Notes: generated by a model from the letters alone, not told the origin. Positions 41,964-50,654 are shown, counted from the first letter of the stretch. The stretch is DNA of 64,000 nucleotides from DAOUKH01 sp964291475 (GCA_964291475.2 OZ220079.1:62001-126000), one strand, 5' to 3'. A program made the numbers and translations.

Positions 41964-42542
41964 TTAGCGAATCGCCAGCACGTCGTCGAGGATGGCGGCG
42001 AGGCGCTCCTCGCTCAGCGGCCCGACGAACTTGCGAACGACGCGCCCCCCTCGGTCGATGAAGTGCTTCTCCGGCACACCGGTGAGGCCGTACTCGATGG
42101 CGATCGTACCGCGTGGATCGGGGCCGGAGGGGTAGGTGACGCCGAACTCGCGCAGGAAGTCGCGGGCCCGCGACTCCGTGTCGAAGACGTCGATGCCGAT
42201 GAACAGCACGCGGTCCTGGTACTGACGCCACACCGTTTCCAACACGGGGGCTTCGCGGCGGCAGGGGACGCACCAAGAGCCCCAGAAGTCAAGCAGGATC
42301 GGCCGGTCGCCGATCTCCTCGGAGAGCGTCAAGGTCTGGCCGCTAAAGAGCTCGATGGTGAAGTCCGAGGGAGTCTCCCGCAGGACCTCGACCTCGCCGG
42401 TGTCGTCGAAGGTCACCAGGCCCCCGCGTCCGCCACCGCCGCTCACCACGCTGATCACGATGATGATGAAGATCCCGGCCAGCGGCGCGAGGCCGATCGC
42501 GTAGAGGGACCACTTGGGCAGGGAGACGTTGGGGATGCGCAC
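41964..42542 (-). CDS. Membrane-anchored TlpA/ResA-like thiol-disulfide oxidoreductase
   Basis: Extracytoplasmic thioredoxin-fold protein. One N-terminal membrane anchor (about residues 12-34) is followed by a Gly-rich linker and the thioredoxin domain with WGSWCVPC (C91, C94). The cis-Pro loop is in TGVPEKHF. It probably reduces disulfides in c-type apocytochromes or other exported proteins, using electrons delivered by the CcdA-like protein whose gene ends one base upstream. GTG start. Confidence 0.92.
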   Translation of the reverse strand: MRIPNVSLPKWSLYAIGLAPLAGIFIIIVISVVSGGGGRGGLVTFDDTGEVEVLRETPSDFTIELFSGQTLTLSEEIGDRPILLDFWGSWCVPCRREAPVLETVWRQYQDRVLFIGIDVFDTESRARDFLREFGVTYPSGPDPRGTIAIEYGLTGVPEKHFIDRGGRVVRKFVGPLSEERLAAILDDVLAIR

Positions 42543-42543
42543 G

Positions 42544-43449
42544 CTAACCGGCCACGTCGCCTAAGACGACCCAGTAGACGATGAGGTAGGCGCCGGAGCC
42601 GGCGAGGAACACCGCGCTCAGCCGGTGCACGTAGGGGACGAGGCCGCGCAGTGCCCGCGTGACGGCGCCCTTCAGCGTCGCCGCGCCCAAAGCGACAGCG
42701 ACCACAACCAGCCCCATCCCGAGGGCGAAGCTGACAAACTGCCCCGCCGAGGAGAGGAAGCCGTCGCGGTTAAGGGAGGTGGCGACGACGACAAGAAAGA
42801 TCGGCAGCGTGCAGGAGAGGGAGGCGGCGCCGTAGGCCACTCCGTAGGCAAAGGCGGAGGCGGGGCCCCGGCTCCCGGGCCGGACGCCGGGCACGTTGAG
42901 CCGCGCCGCCCAGGCGATGCCGATGCTCCGCCCGGTAACGAGGAGCCACGCGCCCAGCAGCGCCATGCCGACACCCACGGCGAGGCCGGCCCAGGGGAAC
43001 GCCTCGACGACCGCTCCGCCGCCGGCGCTGACGATCGAGCCGATGATGGTGAAGAGGACGACGAAGCCGAGTGTGGCCATGACGCCGAGCACGGCGGCCC
43101 GCCCCAGCGCGCGGGGGGTGACTTCTCCGGCGGGGTCTTCGCCTTCGCCCATGTAGTAGCCCGCGAAGGCGGGAAGCATCAGAAAGCCGCAAGGGTTGAC
43201 GCTGGCGACGACGCCGGCGCTGAACGCGTAGCCGAACGGCAGGAGCGTGACGAAGTCGCTGGCGTACTGCTCGGGGCTCACGCCGTCGCCGGTCACGCCG
43301 CGCAGGCCCAGCGCGAAGACCGCGGCCATGAACGCCGCCATCGCCAGACCGAGTCCGCCGAAGACCAGCAGCGGCCTGCCCGCCGGAGCAGCGGGAGGGG
43401 ACACCCCGGGAGCGGGGTGCGGAGAGCTTGCCTCCGTCTGCGCGCTCAT
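42544..43449 (-). CDS. ccdA: CcdA/DsbD-like transmembrane electron carrier
   Basis: Carries reducing equivalents from cytoplasmic thioredoxin across the membrane. The 301 residues have a Pro-rich N-terminus, an extra leading helix, then the six-helix core with the two redox cysteines C87 (VNPCGFLMLP) and C213 (LSCTLPIFL), typical of CcdA. The TlpA-like protein follows after one base and an Asp-box propeller gene precedes it by 32 bp, so the three form one operon. Confidence 0.92.
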   Translation of the reverse strand: MSAQTEASSPHPAPGVSPPAAPAGRPLLVFGGLGLAMAAFMAAVFALGLRGVTGDGVSPEQYASDFVTLLPFGYAFSAGVVASVNPCGFLMLPAFAGYYMGEGEDPAGEVTPRALGRAAVLGVMATLGFVVLFTIIGSIVSAGGGAVVEAFPWAGLAVGVGMALLGAWLLVTGRSIGIAWAARLNVPGVRPGSRGPASAFAYGVAYGAASLSCTLPIFLVVVATSLNRDGFLSSAGQFVSFALGMGLVVVAVALGAATLKGAVTRALRGLVPYVHRLSAVFLAGSGAYLIVYWVVLGDVAG

Positions 43450-43481
43450 CGTCGGCCTACCGTACGCCCCATCAGGGCCGG

Positions 43482-44489
43482 CTAGCTTCCGGTTGCGTTG
43501 AGGGCCCAGCTAGTGCCGTTGTCGCGGCTTGCGTAGACCTCGCCCGTAGTCGTCACCGCATAGAGGACGCCGTCGCCGGGCCGCACCGCGACGAGCCGCG
43601 CCTCATCGTCGAGCCCTTGTCCGACCAGCTCCCAGCTTTTGCCGAGATCGCCGGAGCGGTAGAAACGTCCCTGGGCGATGACGTAAAGCCGGTCTGAATC
43701 GGTGAGGTCGGCCTTCACGTCGGCGACGGCCTGGTAGGGAACGCCACCGCGTACGCCCTCGTCGAAGCTCGCCCCGCCGTTGTCGCTCCTGACCAGTCCG
43801 AGCGTCCCGTGGAAGGCGAAGACCGTCTCAGGGTCGTCGGCGGGAACCGCCAACGAGGAGAGCGAGGCCTCGCTCTCCAGCCAGACGGCCCGCCACGTGC
43901 CGCCGCCGTCGCTCGACCGGTACAGCCCCCCGCCCTGCACGAAGGCGTAGAGGTCACCACCCTTGGGGTCGGCGGCGAACGCCCGGATGTCGGCGGACGG
44001 CAGGTCGACGGCGAGGTCCCGCCAGGTGACTCCGCCGTCGTCGCTCCGGGCGAAGACCCCATTGCCGGCGGCGTAAAAGGCGCCGGTTTGGGCCGGGTCG
44101 GGAGCAACGGAGCGCACCGCCTCGCCGTCGAAGGCGGCGGGTTGCCACGTGTCGCCGCCGTCGATGGAGCGGAAGAGGCCGTTCGAGTCGGCGAGCAGGA
44201 CGACGGCGGGATTGGTGGGGTGTACGGCTATGCCCGATATTTGGATGAAGCCGGAGACGCCGCCTCCACCGCCGCGGAGGATCTGGGCGAACAGGAAGAC
44301 CAGGGCGGCGATGATGACCACGCCGCCGATGATGATCCCCGCGATCCAATCGGTCGAAATATTGGCGAGAGAGAAGCGGGAGAGCGGGGAGGGCTCGGCG
44401 TCCGATTGACGGACCCGTTGCGCGTCGCGGGAGCGCGACGCTTGGGCCCGGCGCTCGCCCCGCCGCCTATTGCGACGCCTGCTGGCCAC
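43482..44489 (-). CDS. Membrane-anchored Asp-box (BNR-like) beta-propeller protein
   Basis: The basic N-terminus is followed by one membrane helix (IAGIIIGGVVIIAALVFLFA, about residues 49-68), then a propeller with six Asp boxes of the form SxDxGxTW (RSIDGGDTW, RSDDGGVTW, RSSDGGGTW, RSDNGGASF, RSGDLGKSW, ASRDNGTSW). Such folds occur in sialidases, VPS10/sortilin proteins and the YCF48 assembly factor. No catalytic sialidase residues are evident, so an assembly or binding role outside the membrane is more likely. First gene of the operon with ccdA and the TlpA-like gene. GTG start with GGAAGG. Confidence 0.85.
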   Translation of the reverse strand: MASRRRNRRRGERRAQASRSRDAQRVRQSDAEPSPLSRFSLANISTDWIAGIIIGGVVIIAALVFLFAQILRGGGGGVSGFIQISGIAVHPTNPAVVLLADSNGLFRSIDGGDTWQPAAFDGEAVRSVAPDPAQTGAFYAAGNGVFARSDDGGVTWRDLAVDLPSADIRAFAADPKGGDLYAFVQGGGLYRSSDGGGTWRAVWLESEASLSSLAVPADDPETVFAFHGTLGLVRSDNGGASFDEGVRGGVPYQAVADVKADLTDSDRLYVIAQGRFYRSGDLGKSWELVGQGLDDEARLVAVRPGDGVLYAVTTTGEVYASRDNGTSWALNATGS

Positions 44490-44628
44490 TGAAGCGCCTT
44501 CCTGAAGAAGCGGTTCGGTTGATTGTACTTGATTTCACGAGTGCGCGCGAACCGGCGGGCCGGCGGCGCCTATGCTATTCTGACGCCTCTCAAACTGCCC
44601 ACGACGAACGAACGGCAGGCCGGACCCC

Positions 44629-45147
44629 ATGCCACGCGCCCGCACCGACATCGGCACCGCGACACGCCTGGACGCCGAGGTGTTCGGCGAACCGGGCAAG
44701 CGCACCTTCCGCGTGCTGGTCGAGGCGGAGAAGGGCACCGCCTCCGTGTGGATGGAGAAGGAACAGCTCTCCGCCCTCGCGCTCTCCGTCAAGAGCTACA
44801 TCAAGCAACTGACCGCGGAGCAGCGAGGGGCCGCGACCGGCCCGCCGCAGACATCGACCGCCGAGCCCGCCTTCGATTTCAAGACCACGGGCCTCGGCCT
44901 CGTCTTCGACGAGTCGACCTGCCGCTTCGGCGTCATCACCTTCGACGAGACCGACCAAGGCAAGCAGACCGGCACCATGATGTGGTGGGCGACCCTCGGC
45001 CAAGCCGAAGCCATGGCCGACTCCGCGCTCGAAATCGTCGCCTCCGGCCGCCCCATTTGCGACCTCTGCCACCGCCCCAAGGACCCCGAAGGCCACATGT
45101 GCCCCCACACCAACGGCCACCGCACCATCCAAGAGGACTTCGAGTAG
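44629..45147 (+). CDS. DUF3090 family protein
   Basis: The 172 residues match DUF3090: an N-terminal half with FGEPGKRTFRVLVEAEKGTA and SVWMEKEQLSALALSVKSYI, and a C-terminal zinc-finger-like end CDLCHRPKDPEGHMCPHTNG followed by HR. Members occur in Actinobacteria and Chloroflexota and have no established function; some lie near a histidine-phosphatase or an SCO1664-type gene, which is not the case here. Divergent from the propeller gene. Confidence 0.85.
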   Translation: MPRARTDIGTATRLDAEVFGEPGKRTFRVLVEAEKGTASVWMEKEQLSALALSVKSYIKQLTAEQRGAATGPPQTSTAEPAFDFKTTGLGLVFDESTCRFGVITFDETDQGKQTGTMMWWATLGQAEAMADSALEIVASGRPICDLCHRPKDPEGHMCPHTNGHRTIQEDFE

Positions 45148-45158
45148 CGGCAGCGCCT

Positions 45159-45203
45159 TAAGCCTCTCCCCCTCTGGGGGAGATTTGAGAGAGGGCACGC
45201 GCC
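45159..45203. repeat. Intergenic repeat, family B
   Basis: CTCTCCCCCTCTGGGGGAGA forms a hairpin and is followed by TTTGAGAGAGGGC and a CG-rich end. Nearly identical copies are at 50736-50777 (same orientation) and at 53978-54022 and 63328-63372 (opposite orientation). Confidence 0.8.
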
Positions 45204-45243
45204 CTATGGGCGCGTCGGCGGGGCGGCGAGGGGCGGTCTTGCC

Positions 45244-45281
45244 TCTTCTCCCACGTGGAGAAGATAGAGATGAGGGGCCCC
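45244..45281. repeat. Intergenic hairpin repeat, family A
   Basis: CTTCTCC (45244-45250) and GGAGAAG (45256-45262) form the stem, followed by a tail ending GATGAGGGGCCCCC, as in the copy at 27389-27422. Confidence 0.65.
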
Positions 45282-45328
45282 CTGATCACCACCGAGCGCC
45301 ACCCGAGTCTGCCATCGGGGGGAGCGCC

Positions 45329-46429
45329 CTAGAGCGTCACGCCCTCCAACTCAAGGCCGTAGAGGTCGACGCAGTTGCGGTAGATGGCGCGGTCCTTGAG
45401 GTCGGCATCGACGTGGGCGAACTCCCGCTCCACCACGTCCTGCGAGTTCGGCCACGTGCTGTCGTCGTGCGGGTAGTCGGTCGACCACATCAGCACCTCG
45501 GAGCCGATGAGGTCGGCGACCTTGGTGCCCACCGGATCGCTCATGAAGGTGCACTTCACGTTCCGCTCGAAGATCTCGCTGGGGAGCATGTCCGAATCGA
45601 AGAACTCGTTATACCGGGGCCCCTTGCCCGTATAGACGTAGTCCATCCGCTGTTTCAGGTACGGCACCCAGCCGATGTCGTTCTCCACGGAGATCACTTG
45701 AAGGTTCGGGTAGCGCTCGAAGACCTTGTCGAAGATGAGGTAGGTGATCGACTCCTGGATCATGTGGCGGGAGAGAGCGTAGGGGGCGCAGAAGCTCTTT
45801 CGTTCCCACCTCCGGTGCGAGAGCCCCGTGAAGCAGTGCAGGCTGATTGGGACGCCCATGGCCTCAGCCTCGGCGAAGAACGGCTCGTGGTGGTCGGTCT
45901 CGAAGTGCAGCTCGGCGGGCGGCGTGCCCCAGATCGCCGCGCCGGGGAGGCCCATGCCGACGGTGCGCTTGAGTTCGGCCACGGCGACGGCGGCGTCATA
46001 CATCGGAATGAGCGCAACGCCGTGGAGGCGCTTGGGAGCGCCGGCGCAGAAGTCGGCGAGCCAGTCGTTGTAGGCCCGGAAGCTGGCGGCCTGCAGCACT
46101 GGGTCCTCCATGCCGAAGACGGCAAGCGCCATGCTCGGGTAAAGCACCTCGGCCAGGATGCCGTCGGTCGCCATGTCCTCGATGCGCGCCGCCGGGTCCC
46201 AGCCGCCGCGGCGGCCTTCCTCTTCCTGCTTCCCCCACATCGCGAACGGCGTGCCGAGGGGCCGGATGGGCTGCGGCGGGCGGCCCTCCATCTTGAAGCA
46301 GTTCACGCCATCCTCGCGGACCACCACGCGCGGGGCGCGGTCGAGGAAGTCCCGGTCGATGCGCTCGGTCCAGAGGTCGAAGGGCTCCACCACGTGGGAG
46401 TCGGCGGATACGGCTCGCGGGATCGTCAT
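45329..46429 (-). CDS. Metal-dependent amidohydrolase (amidohydrolase-2 family)
   Basis: The ATG at 46427-46429 with AAGGAG upstream gives 366 residues; the frame stays open upstream across the next gene but is meaningless there. Metal motif SADSHVVEPFDLW opens the protein. AYNDWLADFC, ISLHCFTGLSHRRW, VENDIGWVPY and the late WSTDYPHDDSTWPNS with its metal-binding Asp are classical for the family. It lies 29 bp after an acyl-CoA dehydrogenase and is probably cotranscribed with it. Substrate unknown; a carboxylated or lactone intermediate is plausible. Confidence 0.9.
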   Translation of the reverse strand: MTIPRAVSADSHVVEPFDLWTERIDRDFLDRAPRVVVREDGVNCFKMEGRPPQPIRPLGTPFAMWGKQEEEGRRGGWDPAARIEDMATDGILAEVLYPSMALAVFGMEDPVLQAASFRAYNDWLADFCAGAPKRLHGVALIPMYDAAVAVAELKRTVGMGLPGAAIWGTPPAELHFETDHHEPFFAEAEAMGVPISLHCFTGLSHRRWERKSFCAPYALSRHMIQESITYLIFDKVFERYPNLQVISVENDIGWVPYLKQRMDYVYTGKGPRYNEFFDSDMLPSEIFERNVKCTFMSDPVGTKVADLIGSEVLMWSTDYPHDDSTWPNSQDVVEREFAHVDADLKDRAIYRNCVDLYGLELEGVTL

Positions 46430-46458
46430 CGTCTTCTCCTTCACCAAGAACTCACGGG

Positions 46459-47646
46459 CTAGCGGCCCATCCCCAGGCCGCGGCGGGCGATGATGTTGCG
46501 CTGGATCTCCGACGTCCCCGCGCCGAGGGTGATGGCGCGCTGGGCGCGGTAGAGTTTCTGCATCTTGCCGTGCAGGAGGGTGTGCTTCGCGCCGGGCGCG
46601 AGCTGGCTGTACAGCCCCAGGATCTCCATCCCCAGGCCGACGACCCGCTGCGTCAGCTCGGTGACCCAGAGCTTCGACTGCGATGCCTCGTAGCTCGGCG
46701 GGTCGCCCTGCGACTGCAGCCAGACGACGCGGTAGGAGAGCAGCCAGGAGATGCGCATTTGGGCGTAGGTATCGGCAATCTTGCGCCGGATCTCCGGGTT
46801 CTCCTCGGCAGGGTTGAAGCCGCCGTTGCGCCCCGCCTCGACGACGTACTCGACGACCTCGTCGAAGAGCTGTTGCAGCGGCACGTGCCAGCGCACGCCG
46901 GAACGCTCCGCGTTGAGCGTGGTTTGGCCCAGATACCAGCCCTGGTCCTTCTCCCCCAGCAGGCGCTCGCGCGGTATCCGCACGTTGTCGAAGAAGACGG
47001 AGTTGATCGAGTGCGCCTCCGCCATGTTGATGATCGGCTGCACGGTGATGCCCGGCCAATTCATGTCGACCAGGAAGTAGCTGATGCCCTTGTGCTTGGG
47101 CACGTCGCGGTTGGTCCGGGCGAGCAGGATGCCGTGCTCGGCCTTGTGGCCGTTCGTCGTCCAGGTCTTCTGGCCGTTCACCACGAAGTCGTCGCCGTCC
47201 TCGACGGCGGTGGTCTGCAGTGAGGCCAGGTCGGAGCCGGCGTTCGGCTCGCTCAGCAGCGAGCACCAGCGCACCTCGCCGCGGGCGATGGGCGGCAGGA
47301 AGGTCTTCTTCTGCCACTCCGTACCGTGAATGATGAGCGACGAGCCGACCTGGTAGACGCCGGGCCCCATGAAGCCGCGGGGCGCCTTCGCCAGCGCCAT
47401 CTCCTCGTTGAAGATGAACTGCTGCATGGGAGTGAACCCCATCCCGCCGTATTCCTTGGGCCAACCGACGGCAAGGTAGCCCTTGGCGCCCGCCTTGCGG
47501 GCGAACTCGCGCTCATACTCCTCGCGCTCGTCGCCGTCGGTATCGTTGCCCACGGTGAGGCGCCAGTTCGGCGGGAGCGTCTCGTCAAGCCAGGCGCGAA
47601 TCTCGGCGCGGAAGGCGTCCTCTTGCGGCGTCGAAAGGAAGTCCAT
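46459..47646 (-). CDS. Acyl-CoA dehydrogenase family protein
   Basis: The ATG at 47644-47646 gives 395 residues starting MDFLSTPQEDAFRAEIRAWL. Motifs SEPNAGSDLASLQT, NGQKTWTTNGHKAEH and GAGTSEIQRNIIARRGLGMG are intact. It closely resembles the enzyme at 22432-23607. Both have LARTN/DxxPKHKGISYFLVD, so gene duplication is likely. Paired with an amidohydrolase downstream and an amidase upstream, it fits a degradative pathway. Confidence 0.93.
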   Translation of the reverse strand: MDFLSTPQEDAFRAEIRAWLDETLPPNWRLTVGNDTDGDEREEYEREFARKAGAKGYLAVGWPKEYGGMGFTPMQQFIFNEEMALAKAPRGFMGPGVYQVGSSLIIHGTEWQKKTFLPPIARGEVRWCSLLSEPNAGSDLASLQTTAVEDGDDFVVNGQKTWTTNGHKAEHGILLARTNRDVPKHKGISYFLVDMNWPGITVQPIINMAEAHSINSVFFDNVRIPRERLLGEKDQGWYLGQTTLNAERSGVRWHVPLQQLFDEVVEYVVEAGRNGGFNPAEENPEIRRKIADTYAQMRISWLLSYRVVWLQSQGDPPSYEASQSKLWVTELTQRVVGLGMEILGLYSQLAPGAKHTLLHGKMQKLYRAQRAITLGAGTSEIQRNIIARRGLGMGR

Positions 47647-47714
47647 TGCGCCTCCGGATCGGAAGTCCGGGGCATGGCGCCCGGACGGCGCCATTGTAGC
47701 ACCGCGACCCGCGG

Positions 47715-49127
47715 CTAGAGCGGCGGGCGCATCTTGTGCCACTCGGTCGCCTGCTCATAAGCCTGAGCGGCGCGGAACAGCAGCGCCTCCTCGAAGGCAC
47801 GCCCAATAAGCTGCAGGCCGGCGGGCAGGCCCTCGCCCGGATCCCCGACGGGACCGAAGCCGCAGGGCACCGAGATCGTGGGCAGGCCGGTCAGGTTCGA
47901 GGGCGGGGTGAACTTCGTCGTCAGCGCTCCCTCGCCGGCCCCGCCCGACACGTTCGCGTCGATGCGGTACGGCCAGATCGGGATGGTCGGCGTGGCGATG
48001 ACGTCGACCTTCCCCAGCGCTTCGTCGAAGTCTCGCTTGATGAGCGTCCGCAGCCGCTGCGCCTCGATGTACTGCACCGCCGGCCGCAGCAGGGCTCCGG
48101 CGATCCGGTCGCCGAGGCTCTTGCCGTAGAGGTGCCGCCGCGACCGGATCAGGGTGGCGTGGACCGCCGCCTGCTCGGTGCGGATGATCGCCCCGAGGGC
48201 CGTCCAGGTGTGGCGGAAATGGGGCAGCGCCACGTCTTGCACCTCGGCGCCGAGCCCGCGTAGCGTTGCGATGGCGTCCTCGAACAGCTTCCGCACACCC
48301 GGATCCACCGTCTCGTCCAGTTCCGCCCAGGGGACGCCGACGCGGAGCTTCTCGACGCCGGCACTGATGCCGCTGGTGTAGACCGGAACGGCCGACTTCG
48401 ACGAGGTCGGGTCCTGCGGGTCGTGGCCGGCGACGACGCTCAGCGCGGCGGCGGCCCCGCTCACCGTCCGCGCCAGCGGTCCGGCGTGGTCGAGGCTCCA
48501 GGCCAGCGGAAAGATGCCGCGCCGGCTCACCCGCCCGTAGGTCGGCTTGATGCCCACGCACGACGAGAAGGCGGCGGGAATGCGGATCGACCCGCCGGTG
48601 TCGCTGCCCATCGTGGCGAAGCCGACGCCGGCCGCGATAGCCGCACCCGATCCACTGCTCGAATAGCCGGGAATATGGTCAAGGTTCCACGGATTGCGGG
48701 CCCAGCCGTAGCGGGGGCCGGGCAGGTCGACGGCGAACTCAGTGAGGTTTGTCTTGCCGAGAATGATGGCCCCGGCCTCGAGCAGGCGCTGCACCGTGTA
48801 GGCATGCTCCGCGGCCAAATGGTCGAAACGGGCGGCCGAGGCGCACGTAGTCGGCGTGCCGGCGATGTCGTAGAGGTCCTTGATCGTGATGGGGAGGCCG
48901 TGCAAGGGACTACGATAGACGCCGCGCGCGATCTCCTGCTCGGCGACACGGGCACGGTCGTCAAGCTCATGCTCTCCGTAGACATGAATGAAGGCGTTGA
49001 GCTTCGGCTCCACGTCCTTCAGCCGCGCCACCACGGCGCGCATCAGCTCGACGGGGGAGAGCCTGCGGCTCCTGATGAGATAGGCCGCCTCGGAGAGGGG
49101 AAGGAAGCAGAGATCGAGGTCGGTCAC
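47715..49127 (-). CDS. Amidase (amidase-signature family)
   Basis: Hydrolyses an amide bond with a Ser-cisSer-Lys triad: Lys83 in ITIKDLYD, the cis-Ser in GYSSSGSG (about Ser156) and the nucleophile Ser180 in GSDTGGSIRIP. The 470 residues resemble GatA, but no gatB or gatC is nearby, so a catabolic amidase is more likely than tRNA-Gln amidotransferase. The usual GGSSSGS has Tyr in place of the second Gly. GTG start. Signal peptide absent. Confidence 0.92.
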   Translation of the reverse strand: MTDLDLCFLPLSEAAYLIRSRRLSPVELMRAVVARLKDVEPKLNAFIHVYGEHELDDRARVAEQEIARGVYRSPLHGLPITIKDLYDIAGTPTTCASAARFDHLAAEHAYTVQRLLEAGAIILGKTNLTEFAVDLPGPRYGWARNPWNLDHIPGYSSSGSGAAIAAGVGFATMGSDTGGSIRIPAAFSSCVGIKPTYGRVSRRGIFPLAWSLDHAGPLARTVSGAAAALSVVAGHDPQDPTSSKSAVPVYTSGISAGVEKLRVGVPWAELDETVDPGVRKLFEDAIATLRGLGAEVQDVALPHFRHTWTALGAIIRTEQAAVHATLIRSRRHLYGKSLGDRIAGALLRPAVQYIEAQRLRTLIKRDFDEALGKVDVIATPTIPIWPYRIDANVSGGAGEGALTTKFTPPSNLTGLPTISVPCGFGPVGDPGEGLPAGLQLIGRAFEEALLFRAAQAYEQATEWHKMRPPL

Positions 49128-49142
49128 GTCGGCCTCGGACCG

Positions 49143-49517
49143 TCAGCCGAGCCGGGCGGGATCGAGTTGGCGGTCGCGCTCCCAGGCGAGCTGCTGCACG
49201 TGGGTGAGGAAGCCCCGGATGAAGGGAGTGTTCTCCATGCGCCGCAGGGCCATCGGGGAGGGGTCGACCTGCCGCCACGTCTCGGCGAGGTCGGGGCGCT
49301 TGGCGAGGAAGCCCGAGCGGAAGGCGCCGATCTCGAACGCGAACCCCTCGCCCGTCTGCCGGTCGACGTACACCCGCACCTGCTCGGGGAGCTCCACCCA
49401 GACGCCTTGCTGCCGCCAAGGTGCTCGAATGGTGAGCGAGTCGGCCGCCTTGTCGTAGTAGAACGACAGCGTCCAGGTGTGCAGCCGCCCGAAAGTGATC
49501 GCCTGCGCTCGGTACAT
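49143..49517 (-). CDS. Small hypothetical protein with DUF2283-like core
   Basis: From the ATG at 49515-49517 the 124 residues read MYRAQAITFGRLHTWTLSFY. The stretch YYDKAADSLTIRAP resembles the beta-hairpin of DUF2283 proteins. The C-terminal half (FIRGFLTHVQQLAWERDRQL) is helical. Function unknown. It lies 15 bp upstream of the amidase in the same orientation, so it may be cotranscribed. Confidence 0.6.
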   Translation of the reverse strand: MYRAQAITFGRLHTWTLSFYYDKAADSLTIRAPWRQQGVWVELPEQVRVYVDRQTGEGFAFEIGAFRSGFLAKRPDLAETWRQVDPSPMALRRMENTPFIRGFLTHVQQLAWERDRQLDPARLG

Positions 49518-49618
49518 GGCTGGGGCCCCTCCTCGGCGCGTCCATGGTAACCGCCCCGGCGCGCCACCCACAAGCCGCCGCTATAGTAGGCGCACGGCTG
49601 GGCGCAAAGGAGCGGGCG

Positions 49619-50272
49619 ATGTCGAGGTTCGAGCGGCTGCGCGAGCAGAACCGGGAACTCTGGGAGCGCGTCGTCGAGCACGACTTCCCCCGCGAGCTCG
49701 GCGACGACACTCTGCCCTTGGAGAAATTCCAGCGCTACTTCGTCCAGGACTACGCCTTTTTCCAGGACTTCGTCGTCCTGATCGCCCTCGGCATCGCCAA
49801 GGCGCCGAGCATGGACGCGGCGCGCCCCCTCGCCGGCTTCCTCCACGAGATCCTCCAAGGCGAGGAGGTCCTCTTCACCAAGACCTTCGAGTCATGGGGC
49901 TGGCCGCCGGAGCGGTACCGCGGCGCGGTGCGTGAGCCGACGACGCTCGCAATGGGCAACCTGATGGGGCGCACCGCCTACGAGGGCGGGTTCGCAGAAA
50001 TCCTCACCGTGCTCGCCGTCACGGAGGGGACCTACCTCGACTGGCCTGCGCGAAACGCCGCCCGCGGCGCCGCTCCCAAGACCCCCATCTACCGCGACTG
50101 GACCGCCGTGCACGCCTCGCCGGAGTTCGAGACCTTTGTGCGCGGGCTCTTCTCAGCGCTGGACGCGCTCACCCTCACGGCGGAGCAGGAGGAGCGCGTG
50201 GCGCGCCTCTTCGAGGTCACGCTCCGCTACGAGCTCGACTTCTTCGACATGGGCTACGCCGAACAGCCCTAG
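49619..50272 (+). CDS. TenA-family protein (thiaminase II-like), no cysteine
   Basis: The ATG with AAAGGAG upstream gives 217 residues of the all-helical TenA fold: RYFVQDYAFFQDFVVLIALG, then LHEILQGEE and AEILTVLAVTEGTYLDWPAR. TenA hydrolyses thiamine breakdown pyrimidines during thiamine salvage using a cysteine. This protein contains no cysteine at all, so it is either the TenA_E-like branch with a different catalytic residue or not a thiaminase. Its stop overlaps the stop of the convergent FmdB-like gene. Confidence 0.82.
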   Translation: MSRFERLREQNRELWERVVEHDFPRELGDDTLPLEKFQRYFVQDYAFFQDFVVLIALGIAKAPSMDAARPLAGFLHEILQGEEVLFTKTFESWGWPPERYRGAVREPTTLAMGNLMGRTAYEGGFAEILTVLAVTEGTYLDWPARNAARGAAPKTPIYRDWTAVHASPEFETFVRGLFSALDALTLTAEQEERVARLFEVTLRYELDFFDMGYAEQP

Positions 50273-50535
50273 TACGGGCTCATGCCCATGTCTTTGAGCG
50301 TCTTGTTGATCGCGTAGTCGGCCTGCTTGCGCATCGTCTCCGCCCCCGGCAGGTCGTCGAGGGGCGAGTCGGGGTGGTCGATCTTGCGCGTGAACATCGT
50401 GGGAAGCTGATCGAAGCGCGCCTCGGTCTCCGTCCCGCCGCACGTGGGACAGACCATCGGCGAGTCGTCCCGGATGCTTCGCCGCAACTCGAACCTCTCG
50501 TCACAAGGGATGCAGCGTCTGGGATAGGTCGGCAT
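50269..50535 (-). CDS. FmdB-like zinc-ribbon protein
   Basis: The ATG at 50533-50535 gives 88 residues starting MPTYPRRCIPCDERFELR. C8/C11 and C29/C32 (CPTC) make a zinc ribbon of the FmdB putative regulatory type. The rest is polar and probably disordered, ending KTLKDMGMSPY. An in-frame ATG at 50589 would start inside the promoter box and is less likely. A second FmdB-like gene lies at 52840-53184. Function unknown; proposed transcription or folding regulators. Confidence 0.8.
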   Translation of the reverse strand: MPTYPRRCIPCDERFELRRSIRDDSPMVCPTCGGTETEARFDQLPTMFTRKIDHPDSPLDDLPGAETMRKQADYAINKTLKDMGMSPY

Positions 50536-50587
50536 CTCGTTCGCCTCGTTCGCGCCCGGCGCAGGCCCGTCGGTCTCGGTCAGGGAC

Positions 50588-50596
50588 ATTATAGCA
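50588..50596 (-). promoter_or_regulatory. Extended -10 promoter of the FmdB-like gene
   Basis: On the minus strand TGCTATAAT is a consensus TATAAT with the TGn extension, about 50 bases before the chosen ATG. No good -35 is visible, as allowed for extended -10 promoters. Confidence 0.55.
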
Positions 50597-50630
50597 AGCG
50601 CCCGGCGAAGGGGCCCGGGCATCCCTTCCG

Positions 50631-50654
50631 GTAGGGGCGATTCGCGAATCGCCC
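50631..50654. repeat. Perfect palindrome related to family C repeats
   Basis: GGGCGATTCGCGAATCGCCC (50635-50654) is a perfect 20-bp palindrome preceded by GTAG. The frame GTAGGGGCGA...TCGCCC is shared with the family C hairpins, with the CCCTTGTGG core replaced by TTCGCGAA. Confidence 0.75.

Larger units (their letters stand above)
45148..45328. other. Intergenic region holding two hairpin repeats
   Basis: No gene. It contains a family B repeat (45159-45203) and a family A repeat (45244-45281) between the convergent DUF3090 and amidohydrolase genes. Confidence 0.75.

Noticed and set aside
45329..47464. A single 711-codon frame suggesting an acyl-CoA dehydrogenase-amidohydrolase fusion
   Set aside because: The upstream part is an out-of-frame reading of the dehydrogenase at 46459-47646. 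The amidohydrolase has its own ATG and AAGGAG at 46429.
47715..49127. Amidase as GatA of the tRNA-dependent amidotransferase
   Set aside because: No gatB or gatC nearby, and the family is broad; a catabolic amidase is the safer call.
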